34,302 nt of DNA from a virus. Positions 14,020-21,489 of the stretch are shown piece after piece. The notes under the pieces were generated by a model that was not told the DNA's origin, did not search any database, and worked only from the letters and a program-made list of their open reading frames with translations. Both the position numbers and the translations under genes were made by a program. Numbering within the stretch: the stretch's first letter is position 1; each line of letters begins with the position of its first letter. The DNA is taken from the IMG/VR virus record IMGVR_UViG_3300025674_000177, positions 1 to 34,302 of that record; one strand, given 5' to 3'.

Positions 14020-15089
14020 TACAAATCATTAAAATCAATTATATTACTACCTCCTGTTGTTGGTGGTTCGTTACTTTTTAATGTATCACTAACTTTCTTT
14101 TCTTCTTTTATACCGAATTTTTTATTGAAGCTCTGTTCTATATCAGATAAAGTATATTCTTTACCTTTCCAACCTCTTAAAGTTCCTTCTTTTTCAAAGT
14201 ATTTTGCGGCACTTTCTTTTGATTTTGCTGCCTTTTCCATTTGGTCAATTAAAGCGTTTAGTCTTTTAGCATTCTCTGCTTCGCTTAATCTTTCATCATA
14301 AGCTCTAGCTATCAATCTTTCACCCTCTTTTTCTGTGAATTGAGCACCAAGAATTAACCTTAAATTTCTTTGGACAACCTCCTCAACCCTTTGTTTTGTA
14401 GATAATGCTTCTGGGTTTGTAAATGCTATTATTTTATCTGGTACAAAACCGAACCCAGGACCTGATAAATTTTTCTTACTTTCTCCAGATGCAATCTTTA
14501 AGAGTTCGTCTCTTACTCCTTTTAATTGTGATATTTGTTTTTGACTATCTGCATACCCTCCTTTTGCCTTAAATTCTACATATTCTTCTGCAAAAGCTTT
14601 GTCAGTTGCTTTTTGCCCTTCTGATAATTTTAATTCTTCAGTTTTAACCTTCTTTGCCTTACTTCTTAATTGCTCGCCTTGTGTAGTTTTTATTGGTTCT
14701 GCTGTTCCAGTTTGTGGGTCAATCCTTACAAAACCCCCTTCACTTTCTCTTATATCATATTTTGGTGCAGTAGGTGGAGTTAATTCAGATTTAATAATTT
14801 GTTGCACTAAAGCATCTTGACTTGTTGGCGATAATAAATCAGCAAATTCAGATGAAATACCTTTTTGCTCTAATAACAAGCCCATTTTTTGCTTTCTTCT
14901 TTCATTTTCTGCCATTAATTTATCCCTTGCTTTTTTTTCAGCATAAGCACCTATTGCAGCAGTTCCTAATTGTGCAGCTAATACTCCATAACCGCCTCTA
15001 GGGTCAAAACCTTCTCCACTTGCAGCAGCCTGTCTTATTTGTCCTGCTCTTTTTAATTCTCTTTGTAGTAATTCTCTATTTATCGCCAT
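14019..15089 (-). CDS. Internal virion protein, ejection-type
   Basis: 356 residues, mainly helical. Begins with a basic helix (NRELLQRELKRAGQIRQAAA), a small-residue segment about 30-50 (GYGVLAAQLGTAAIGAYAEK), then charged helices. RVEEVVQRNLRLILGAQFTE is followed by KEGERLIARAYDERLSEAEN, which recurs in phage internal proteins. Position and composition suggest an ejected virion protein. Separated by 26 bases from the previous gene. Confidence 0.6.
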   Translation of the reverse strand: MAINRELLQRELKRAGQIRQAAASGEGFDPRGGYGVLAAQLGTAAIGAYAEKKARDKLMAENERRKQKMGLLLEQKGISSEFADLLSPTSQDALVQQIIKSELTPPTAPKYDIRESEGGFVRIDPQTGTAEPIKTTQGEQLRSKAKKVKTEELKLSEGQKATDKAFAEEYVEFKAKGGYADSQKQISQLKGVRDELLKIASGESKKNLSGPGFGFVPDKIIAFTNPEALSTKQRVEEVVQRNLRLILGAQFTEKEGERLIARAYDERLSEAENAKRLNALIDQMEKAAKSKESAAKYFEKEGTLRGWKGKEYTLSDIEQSFNKKFGIKEEKKVSDTLKSNEPPTTGGSNIIDFNDL

Positions 15090-15115
15090 AATTATTTATA
15101 AAGTTCCTATACAAT

Positions 15116-16027
15116 TTAAAACAAACCACTTCCTATTAAAGCACTACCAATCTTTCCTAAACCCCCAATTAAAGCAGCTCTTTGTGTTGCACTTCTGTCT
15201 TTTCTAGCTTGCTCTGCTTGAAAAGCTCTATTTAAGCCAGCTTGTTCTGCACCGAATAAATCTAAACCACTAAATTGAGGTTGGAATTGTCCAAAACCTA
15301 CTCCACCTACTTGAGCTTGACCAAGTAAAGATGCTAATTCATTAAATCTTGCCGATCTTTGGGCTTCTGCTGTTTGCACTGATTCAAAAGATAATTGTTG
15401 TAATTGCCTACCTTGTGATTGTTGCAACCTGTCTAATTCTCTTGCATAAGCCTCACTCCCTGCTGGAATGCCTCGATCTGCTAAAGATTGTTCTAATTGC
15501 TCTCTTTGTTCTGTAAAAGCTGGCTCTAGTAATTGTCTGCCTTGTTCAAATCTTGCTGATGGGTCTGTGCCTGGAAGTTCTATTCCCTGTAATTGAGATG
15601 AAAGACTTTTTGCCAATGCCTCCTGCCTCCCTCTTTGCTCTTGCTGGAAAGGTGATTCCTCGATTCTTACTGTATTGGTTAGGGGGTCATATATTTGCAT
15701 TCCTCCTGGACCAACGATATTAGGATTATTTAATAGTAAGTCTTTTTGTTGTTCTGGTGATAGTTTAGAAAATAAATTTGCTGTTGTTATTTGTTCAGGA
15801 GTTGCTCCTGCCTGTGCCAGCTTTACCCCTACTTTACCAAATCTTCCTGCTGCAGCTCCTAATCCTGCCCCAAGTGCAGTCCCTGCAGCTAAAGATGCTC
15901 CACCAGTTAATGGAGTTAATACCCCACCTATTAAAGCACCTGACATAGTAGGGTTTAAACCTGTTGCTTTTGATACACTCCTAACTCCTTTCCCTACTGC
16001 TTTTTTAAAACTTTTACCAATCCCCAT
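15116..16027 (-). CDS. Internal virion protein with hydrophobic N-terminus
   Basis: 303 residues. Residues about 26-70 (MSGALIGGVLTPLTGGASLA...) are Gly/Ala-rich and could cross a membrane. The rest is Gln/Arg/Leu-rich and helical, with repeated Gln-rich stretches (EQREQLEQSLADRGI). Matches small ejection proteins of P22-like phages by order. The TAATG arrangement couples it to the tail protein upstream. Confidence 0.6.
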   Translation of the reverse strand: MGIGKSFKKAVGKGVRSVSKATGLNPTMSGALIGGVLTPLTGGASLAAGTALGAGLGAAAGRFGKVGVKLAQAGATPEQITTANLFSKLSPEQQKDLLLNNPNIVGPGGMQIYDPLTNTVRIEESPFQQEQRGRQEALAKSLSSQLQGIELPGTDPSARFEQGRQLLEPAFTEQREQLEQSLADRGIPAGSEAYARELDRLQQSQGRQLQQLSFESVQTAEAQRSARFNELASLLGQAQVGGVGFGQFQPQFSGLDLFGAEQAGLNRAFQAEQARKDRSATQRAALIGGLGKIGSALIGSGLF

Positions 16028-17559
16028 TATAAAATATTATTAACTGTTACACTATAGTCGGTTCTGTACCAACTAAGCTGTTGACCATTTAAGGCAACAA
16101 ATATTTTCATTCCTAAAGCTACACCCTCTCCAGAAGTTACAACTAGTTCATTTCTAATTGCACTTACAGGAGACCAAGGCGAACCCCAAGGAGATCCCCA
16201 AGGAGTGCCAGATGAAACACTACTAACATCTTGACTAACTGCCCTAGAGCCATAATCAAAACTAATTATAGTATTTAAAACAACATTACCATCAACATTG
16301 ATTACATTTCTAAACTCATTTACCACTTTTTCTTGTGGAGAGCCTAAATCAGAATAAGCAGCCTGTACTGTGCAAGGGATATTGCTCCCATTGTCATTTA
16401 AGCCATCATCCGCTTTCATTATAGACCCATTTTCCCCAAAATACAAGTTATTATCATATAATCCCCAAGTCCTAGCATTCATATTTGAAAACTCAAATCC
16501 TGCTCCTGTAATTGTATTTAGTCCATATTGGATATAAGTTGTATTAGTTGCTACTGGCACATTAAAAAACAACCAACCACCAATAGAAGCTTTTGGATAT
16601 AAAACAACCTCCCAACCATAATTTGAAGAATAAGCATTGGCAGAGTCTAAGGCGGCACCAGACAATTTAGTTTGAGAAGTTACTGCACCACCATTCTTAA
16701 ATACTTCTGAAAAGAAAACAAAATCAGGTCTTGTCATTATCGCAACATCCCCACCCACTTTTACAACCGATCTTACACTTAATGGCTCACCTATTTTATA
16801 TATACCAATTAAATTCCAATCATTGGCACTTGAAGGATTAGAACCATCATATAATAATGCAGTGCCACTAGACATTATGAAAAGGGCATAATCATCTACT
16901 CCATCACCGCCATCGTGATTCCAAGTCGCCATTGCAATTAAATTACCTCCATAAGGAGCTATGCCAGCAAGATCAAACTTATGAAATGAACCTTGGATGG
17001 CATTTGTAGATCCGTAATAAAAACAAGAGTCATCAGTTGACCAAACATAGAGTCTATTTTTATGTACATTGCAACCATCTAATTCTGACGGTGTTAATCC
17101 TGAACTGTGTATGGTTGAATTGCTTAATGTTGATCCGTCATAAACTTGTGGTGTGTCTGCTCCATTAAATAATAATAGATTACCATTCATATTAACAGTC
17201 TGCCATCTAGCATTTGTAAAACCTGATCCTAAATTAGATATTGAGGCAGGATTTGTAACATCGTTTATCTCATCTGAATTTGCACAAATAAATTTTTTAG
17301 TTGTGCCATCTCTTAATTCTGCTAAAGTCTCGATATTACCATTTAATCCTGTTGCATATACTGAATAACCTTTTCTTGTTACTACTTTGCCTTGAGATGG
17401 AAACCAGTTTTTCATTTCTGGAGCATCAGTTGCTTCCATTTGAGATAATGAGTCACGAGTATTAAGACCGCCAGTTGGAGCAGCGACATTAGTTCTTAAT
17501 GCTTGCCCTACTCTTTCTTGTTGTAGTCCTGGATATTGTCTTAATAACTCTAATACCAT
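16027..17559 (-). CDS. P22 gp10-like tail protein (DNA stabilisation)
   Basis: 510 residues, rich in Asn, Gly, Ser and aromatic residues, strand-forming. The start VAAPTGGLNTRDSLSQMEAT, then DAPEMKNWFPSQGKVVTRKG, is a conserved opening of tail hub or packaged-DNA-stabilisation proteins in podoviruses. Follows the adaptor gene as in P22-type phages (gp4 then gp10). Probably builds the tail knob that closes the portal. Confidence 0.75.
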   Translation of the reverse strand: MVLELLRQYPGLQQERVGQALRTNVAAPTGGLNTRDSLSQMEATDAPEMKNWFPSQGKVVTRKGYSVYATGLNGNIETLAELRDGTTKKFICANSDEINDVTNPASISNLGSGFTNARWQTVNMNGNLLLFNGADTPQVYDGSTLSNSTIHSSGLTPSELDGCNVHKNRLYVWSTDDSCFYYGSTNAIQGSFHKFDLAGIAPYGGNLIAMATWNHDGGDGVDDYALFIMSSGTALLYDGSNPSSANDWNLIGIYKIGEPLSVRSVVKVGGDVAIMTRPDFVFFSEVFKNGGAVTSQTKLSGAALDSANAYSSNYGWEVVLYPKASIGGWLFFNVPVATNTTYIQYGLNTITGAGFEFSNMNARTWGLYDNNLYFGENGSIMKADDGLNDNGSNIPCTVQAAYSDLGSPQEKVVNEFRNVINVDGNVVLNTIISFDYGSRAVSQDVSSVSSGTPWGSPWGSPWSPVSAIRNELVVTSGEGVALGMKIFVALNGQQLSWYRTDYSVTVNNIL

Positions 17560-18260
17560 TATGATTGATTTATAATTTCAGGATAACCAATTTTACCATT
17601 TCTAAGCCTTGTAACTGAATGTCTTATGGTATGCCTACCAGCATTTATTCCCACCCTTTCAGCTAAAGCTAAATTTGCTTGTCTTTGATCTTCTGCATAA
17701 GGTCTACCTTGTACCTTAAGAAGATTCCAGGTTGCATCTAATTTTAATATAAATTCATCTATTACAGGGACATCGGTATCAGCAAGCCAGCCAGTTTGAC
17801 CAGTTCCACCACTGCTTTTAACAATATTTTTGCTTATATACTCAAATACATAACCATCTGTACTGGTTGGGGTAGGAAATATTAATATTTCATCACCTCT
17901 AAACCTGTAATACTCATTGACCGCACCAGAGCCAACAGTACTATTGACAAGCTCCCTCCAATCTTCTGGAGATATAGAACCAATCATTTCTTCTTTGTCG
18001 GTTGTATTCCAGAAAGAATTATTAATTATCCTGTCAAAATCGGTAGGCAATGAATAATTATTCTGAGATGCAACTGCATTAAAACTATATTCTTTTGTTA
18101 GTTCTTGCCAATCGTAAGATCTTGAAAGATTTACGATTGATCTTTTAAGCACCTCCAAAATTTGAATAGCAACAGGTTGATTGTTACCAATAATCGTACT
18201 TGGTATTGTTGCAGATTTTGTTTGTTGCAATATCTCTTGGGCGATGCTTAATAGTGTCAT
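17559..18260 (-). CDS. Tail adaptor / head completion protein (P22 gp4-like)
   Basis: 233 residues, mainly helical with an inserted strand region. Includes the pattern RSIVNLSRSYDWQELTKEYS followed by NNYSLPTDFDRIINNSFWN, and later RFRGDEILIFPTPTSTDGYV; both are typical of the adaptor family that binds under the portal. Links portal and the gp10-type protein. Shares one base (TAATG) with neighbours on each side. Confidence 0.75.
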   Translation of the reverse strand: MTLLSIAQEILQQTKSATIPSTIIGNNQPVAIQILEVLKRSIVNLSRSYDWQELTKEYSFNAVASQNNYSLPTDFDRIINNSFWNTTDKEEMIGSISPEDWRELVNSTVGSGAVNEYYRFRGDEILIFPTPTSTDGYVFEYISKNIVKSSGGTGQTGWLADTDVPVIDEFILKLDATWNLLKVQGRPYAEDQRQANLALAERVGINAGRHTIRHSVTRLRNGKIGYPEIINQS

Positions 18261-18565
18261 TATTTTTTATTTAAAGACTGTTTTAGATTTTTAAAAACTT
18301 CATAAGCATTTGAGAATCTTTCGTTATCATGCATATAAAAACTATCTCCTGTCTTTTTGACGAATTTTTGCTCGCCAGATGGTCTGATTAATTTAGTATA
18401 TTTATCGTTAGACCCGTAAATAGAAATATATTCTTTTACTATTGTGCCATTGTTTTTAGTCTCTATTTCTTTTTCAAAAAACGCTACATTAAAACCATTC
18501 TCTTTGATATGTCTTGCTCTATCTAAAGTTACAATTTCGCCTTTCTTAAAATTTTGTTTAGTCAT
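18260..18565 (-). CDS. Unknown small protein in virion cluster
   Basis: 101 residues, basic, strand-rich N-terminus (FKKGEIVTLDRARHIKENGF) and a helical C-terminus ending LKQSLNKK. Sits between decoration-like and adaptor genes, where head-completion proteins are often found. It follows a strong GC-rich hairpin and so may be expressed less than the genes before it. No family recognised. Confidence 0.6.
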   Translation of the reverse strand: MTKQNFKKGEIVTLDRARHIKENGFNVAFFEKEIETKNNGTIVKEYISIYGSNDKYTKLIRPSGEQKFVKKTGDSFYMHDNERFSNAYEVFKNLKQSLNKK

Positions 18566-18581
18566 ATTATATATAATTGCA

Positions 18582-18602
18582 CTAGGGGGAGTTACCCCCT
18601 AG
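18582..18602. terminator. GC-rich hairpin between decoration-like and following gene
   Basis: CTAGGGGG (18582-18589) and CCCCCTAG (18595-18602) form a perfect 8-base stem with a 5-base loop. No U-run follows on the - strand (TGCAATTATATATAAT), so full termination is doubtful; an attenuator or RNA-stabilising hairpin is likelier. The 13-base sequence TGCTAGGGGGTAA is shared with the hairpin at 28723-28746. Confidence 0.5.
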
Positions 18603-18611
18603 CAGTTAAAA

Positions 18612-19115
18612 TTAGTTATCTTTACCGTCAGCAACTTCAGGTCTAGCAATTTCTAATTCAGCTAAACCAGTTGAAGGGGTATCAATAGCAGATGCACCTT
18701 TACATCTTCTAATATAGTCACCAGCAACATCAGCATCATCAATAGTACCTGCTGTTGATGTTAAGTAACAGTCGGCATTATCAGCAAAAGATGCACCAAC
18801 CTTGCCAACAGCTTTACCGCCGATTTGGTACCAACCATATTCATTAGCAACAGTTGCAGCCATTGCAAAAGCTACTGGGCCAACAGCATTAGGAAGTGCT
18901 AAAGTTGTTGAGAAGTCATCAGCATTATAAATAACAGCCGAACCGACAGCAGTTGAAGCAACGCCTTTTAGATAAATAAACTCACCAACACCATAATCAG
19001 TAGTATCTTTATCTATTGCTTTAATAATAGTACCTAAAGGCACATTTTTAGTTGAAGAATTTTCATCAATCTTTTGATTGTAGATTGTGATTTCTGTACT
19101 TTTAAAATTTGACAT
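18612..19115 (-). CDS. Capsid decoration-like protein
   Basis: 167 residues, Ala/Gly/Val-rich. The stretch YGVGEFIYLKGVASTAVGSA, then VIYNADDFSTTLALPNAVGP, VAFAMAATVANEYGWYQIGG and KAVGKVGASFADNADCYLTS, is a well-conserved phage structural protein that follows the coat gene and is thought to decorate or stabilise the capsid. Flanked by GC-rich hairpins on both sides, suggesting its level is set separately from coat. Confidence 0.7.
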   Translation of the reverse strand: MSNFKSTEITIYNQKIDENSSTKNVPLGTIIKAIDKDTTDYGVGEFIYLKGVASTAVGSAVIYNADDFSTTLALPNAVGPVAFAMAATVANEYGWYQIGGKAVGKVGASFADNADCYLTSTAGTIDDADVAGDYIRRCKGASAIDTPSTGLAELEIARPEVADGKDN

Positions 19116-19131
19116 ATTTATAATAAATTGT

Positions 19132-19149
19132 GGGAGGTTTTACCCTCCC
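19132..19149. terminator. GC-rich hairpin after the coat gene
   Basis: GGGAGG (19132-19137) pairs with CCTCCC (19144-19149) across a 6-base loop. It lies 7 bases downstream of the coat gene stop on the - strand. AT-rich sequence without a T-run follows, so it is more likely a partial attenuator or 3'-end stabiliser of the coat message. Confidence 0.5.
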
Positions 19150-19155
19150 TGTTAA

Positions 19156-20115
19156 TTAGTCGATCATTACACCGTGAACTCTTGCATTATCAATAGTAAG
19201 GTTCATTAAACCTGTAACTGGTAATACATAGACATCCTGGTTTACTGGTCTAGTTACCTCACCTTCTTCTAAGAAGTCGCCTAAATGCTTTAATTTAACA
19301 TGGTTAGTATTTAAGAAATACATATGATTAGCTGGGCATTCTGGATCATAATAAACCTCTGCTCCTTTGTACTTTAATACATCGAAACCTAATTTACCTA
19401 ATCTACTGTCAGAAATTCTTTGGATAGTTTGTAAAGAATCTTCAAAGAAGCCAAAATTCACATCATCAGCAGTAATTAAATCAGGTTGCTCACCAGCTTG
19501 TGCTTGACATCTTCTATATAAAGAGTTCATAGCAGACTGAATAGTTGTAGCTGATTTAGTTACAGACTCAACAGAAAAATCATAAAGTTTGTTTCTAAAG
19601 AAAGCACCATCAGTAGTTGATCTGTCAATTCCACCTACTGTACCAGTTGTTGGATCGTCAGCAACTAATAATTGTAAACCGCCGATTTCTTGACCACCTG
19701 AACCAGTACCATCAGAATAAATTGCAGTACCAATAGTGTTTTTTAATGAACTTTTTAAGTTTTTAATTTGTTCGTCCATTAAATTTACGATTTGCTCTTT
19801 TCCTGCGTTTTGCTTCATTCGTTTACCAGAAATGCTAATTGTACCAGAAATAATTTTTTGCTCAAAATCAGCAGCAGTAATTACATCTTGTGGGGTAGTG
19901 TCAAAAGTGTCATATTCACCTTGGAATTGAACCGTGCCATTAGAAGCATAAGTTAAATTTTCTCTGAAGTTTACACCACCAGACTCACGAACTACATTTC
20001 CTGCATCGTTTAATTTAATTAGTAAAGGGTGAAAGTTTAAGATGTTATCAGTAACATCTTTTTTGTAGTTATTGAGTGTTGTTGTCAATAACTGCGAAAT
20101 ATTAGGATTTGCCAT
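19156..20115 (-). CDS. Major capsid (coat) protein
   Basis: 319 residues. Starts MANPNISQLLTTTLNNYKKD and NILNFHPLLIKLNDAGNVVR, a typical phage coat N-terminal arm, followed by RENLTYASNGTVQFQGEYDT. Later LGFDVLKYKGAEVYYDPECP, then MYFLNTNHVKLKHLGD, fits the HK97-fold P-domain region near the C-terminus. Directly follows the scaffold gene as in P22-like phages. Its leader contains an ATCTATT/AATAGAT inverted repeat but no clear promoter, so it is probably transcribed from the scaffold promoter. Confidence 0.9.
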   Translation of the reverse strand: MANPNISQLLTTTLNNYKKDVTDNILNFHPLLIKLNDAGNVVRESGGVNFRENLTYASNGTVQFQGEYDTFDTTPQDVITAADFEQKIISGTISISGKRMKQNAGKEQIVNLMDEQIKNLKSSLKNTIGTAIYSDGTGSGGQEIGGLQLLVADDPTTGTVGGIDRSTTDGAFFRNKLYDFSVESVTKSATTIQSAMNSLYRRCQAQAGEQPDLITADDVNFGFFEDSLQTIQRISDSRLGKLGFDVLKYKGAEVYYDPECPANHMYFLNTNHVKLKHLGDFLEEGEVTRPVNQDVYVLPVTGLMNLTIDNARVHGVMID

Positions 20116-20158
20116 TGTTTAAATCTATTAAAATTATTATTAAAATAGATGTTTAAAA
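20116..20158. promoter_or_regulatory. Coat gene leader with inverted repeat
   Basis: On the - strand ATCTATT and AATAGAT are arms of a 7-base stem with an AT-rich loop between scaffold stop and coat start. There is no Shine-Dalgarno sequence before this highly expressed gene. The stem could mark an RNA processing site or set translation, which is inference. Confidence 0.4.
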
Positions 20159-21019
20159 CTATTCAAAGAGTTTAGCAATCGCCTCAGCATTTTTTTCTTT
20201 AGCAGATAAATTCCTTTTACTATTGGTTGAATTAGGAGAATATTTTTTATTATTCTTTACCTTAGCAAGAGCCTCTTGTTGTTTAAGCTTCTCCCTTAAA
20301 AGTAATTCTTGTTGTTGCTCTGCTGCCAATTCATCATCAAGTAACACTGCTTTATGATATGCCTTTTCTAAGGTAAGTGTGCCATTTTGATCTGCTTGAA
20401 ACAATAGAGCCATATTCTGTCTAACTCTTTCAAAGTAAGGATATTTTAAAGAGCCATCTTCATTTTCAGATTGTGCAAAAGCTGTTAATTCTTGCTGAAC
20501 AGTCCGAGCCTGATTATTAGCTTCTCTATCTCTTAACTCTTTTAGTTGTTTTTCAACATCTTCAAGTTTTTTCTTTTGCTCAAGCTCTTGCTCTGTAAGA
20601 TATTCATCTTCATTATTTGCAACAGGTTTATTCTGCAAGGAAGTTAATTCTTCCACTTTAGCTCGCATTTCTGCCAACTCTTTCCTAGTATTCCCCAGTT
20701 CAAGACTTCTACGATCAAAATCTACTCTTCTTTTTTTTGTAGCTTCTATTGCTTCTTGTCTTAATTCTGGGTCTTTGATCTTTTTGACAAGTTCTTTTTC
20801 TTCTTTTGTCCAACCGCTAGTCAGCTTAAGAAATTTTAACTCCTCTTCTGGATCGTCATTTAATTCTTCAACTGGTGCATTTTCTGCACCACTTGCTTCC
20901 TCATTTTCATCAATATTATCTTCCTGGACAGGCTCTTGATTCTCAATTTCTTGATTCTCTTCTTGCTCTCCTAGAATTTCAGCTATTGATTGGCTGTTTT
21001 TCTCTATTGTATCTGTCAT
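20159..21019 (-). CDS. Scaffolding protein
   Basis: 286 residues, very acidic N-terminal third (EENQEIENQEPVQEDNIDEN...) followed by long charged helices (RAKVEELTSLQ, EKQLKELRDREANNQARTVQ) and a basic C-terminus (KYSPNSTNSKRNLSAKEKNA). This composition is typical of phage scaffolds, whose basic C-terminus binds coat. Placed between portal and coat. Preceded by a near-perfect TTGACA/TATAAT promoter. Confidence 0.8.
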   Translation of the reverse strand: MTDTIEKNSQSIAEILGEQEENQEIENQEPVQEDNIDENEEASGAENAPVEELNDDPEEELKFLKLTSGWTKEEKELVKKIKDPELRQEAIEATKKRRVDFDRRSLELGNTRKELAEMRAKVEELTSLQNKPVANNEDEYLTEQELEQKKKLEDVEKQLKELRDREANNQARTVQQELTAFAQSENEDGSLKYPYFERVRQNMALLFQADQNGTLTLEKAYHKAVLLDDELAAEQQQELLLREKLKQQEALAKVKNNKKYSPNSTNSKRNLSAKEKNAEAIAKLFE

Positions 21020-21048
21020 AAAAATATATTTAGATAAAATCTTTCTGT

Positions 21049-21092
21049 ATTATAGGTTATGTAAAATTAATTGTCAAGGTTATGTAAAATTA
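21049..21092 (-). promoter_or_regulatory. Consensus promoter with duplicated box before scaffold gene
   Basis: On the - strand TTGACA (21077-21072), 17-base spacer, TATAAT (21054-21049): exact sigma70 boxes. The spacer contains one copy of AATTTTACATAACCT, and a second copy lies immediately upstream (21091-21077), partly overlapping the end of the preceding gene. Two boxes 23 bases apart, about two helical turns, suggest cooperative protein binding. Confidence 0.7.
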
Positions 21093-21329
21093 GTAATCTT
21101 TTATATGGCAGTTGTTAGCTTTTAAATGATCTAAATAACCGCCTTTTGTTGTGTAGACTCTTCCATCAACCTGACTTTCAATTCCTCCATACTTAGAAAT
21201 ATAGCCATCAATGGTCAAATCTTCTCCACAAGCAGGCATTTTTCTTTGTTTTGATGCTCCACTTCTTCCATAACCATCAAAAACCCACTCTTTTTTTCCG
21301 TCTATGATTTTTAAAACCTTTCTAGTCAT
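21090..21329 (-). CDS. Conserved small protein between portal and scaffold
   Basis: 79 residues. The C-terminal GGYLDHLKANNCHIKDY corresponds to the [YH]-R-x-HL-[KR]-x-[HN]-[GN]-C pattern of short proteins found between portal and scaffold genes in podoviruses, and KPACGEDLTIDGYISKYGG-like text (here MPACGEDLTIDGY) precedes it. Function unknown; a head-assembly accessory is inferred. Overlaps the preceding small gene by 8 bases. Confidence 0.7.
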   Translation of the reverse strand: MTRKVLKIIDGKKEWVFDGYGRSGASKQRKMPACGEDLTIDGYISKYGGIESQVDGRVYTTKGGYLDHLKANNCHIKDY

Positions 21330-21489
21330 TTTTTAACAATTTCAACTTTTCTTTTTCACACCTTTTAATCAAGGTATTTAAAATTTCTATCTTATCAATT
21401 TTAGGCAATATATTCATGTTATCCTCTAATGGTGAGTCATAACCCTCAAATAATTCGCCGTCCTCACTTATTCCTAGAATTTTAGTCAT
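21322..21489 (-). CDS. Small protein between portal and scaffold cluster
   Basis: 55 residues starting MTKILGISEDGELFEGYDSP with a Lys/Leu-rich helical C-terminus (KCEKEKLKLLKND-like, here RCEKEKLKLLKND). Its start overlaps the portal gene stop by 8 bases and its end overlaps the next gene by 8 bases, strong evidence of a translated, coupled gene. No family recognised. Confidence 0.65.
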   Translation of the reverse strand: MTKILGISEDGELFEGYDSPLEDNMNILPKIDKIEILNTLIKRCEKEKLKLLKND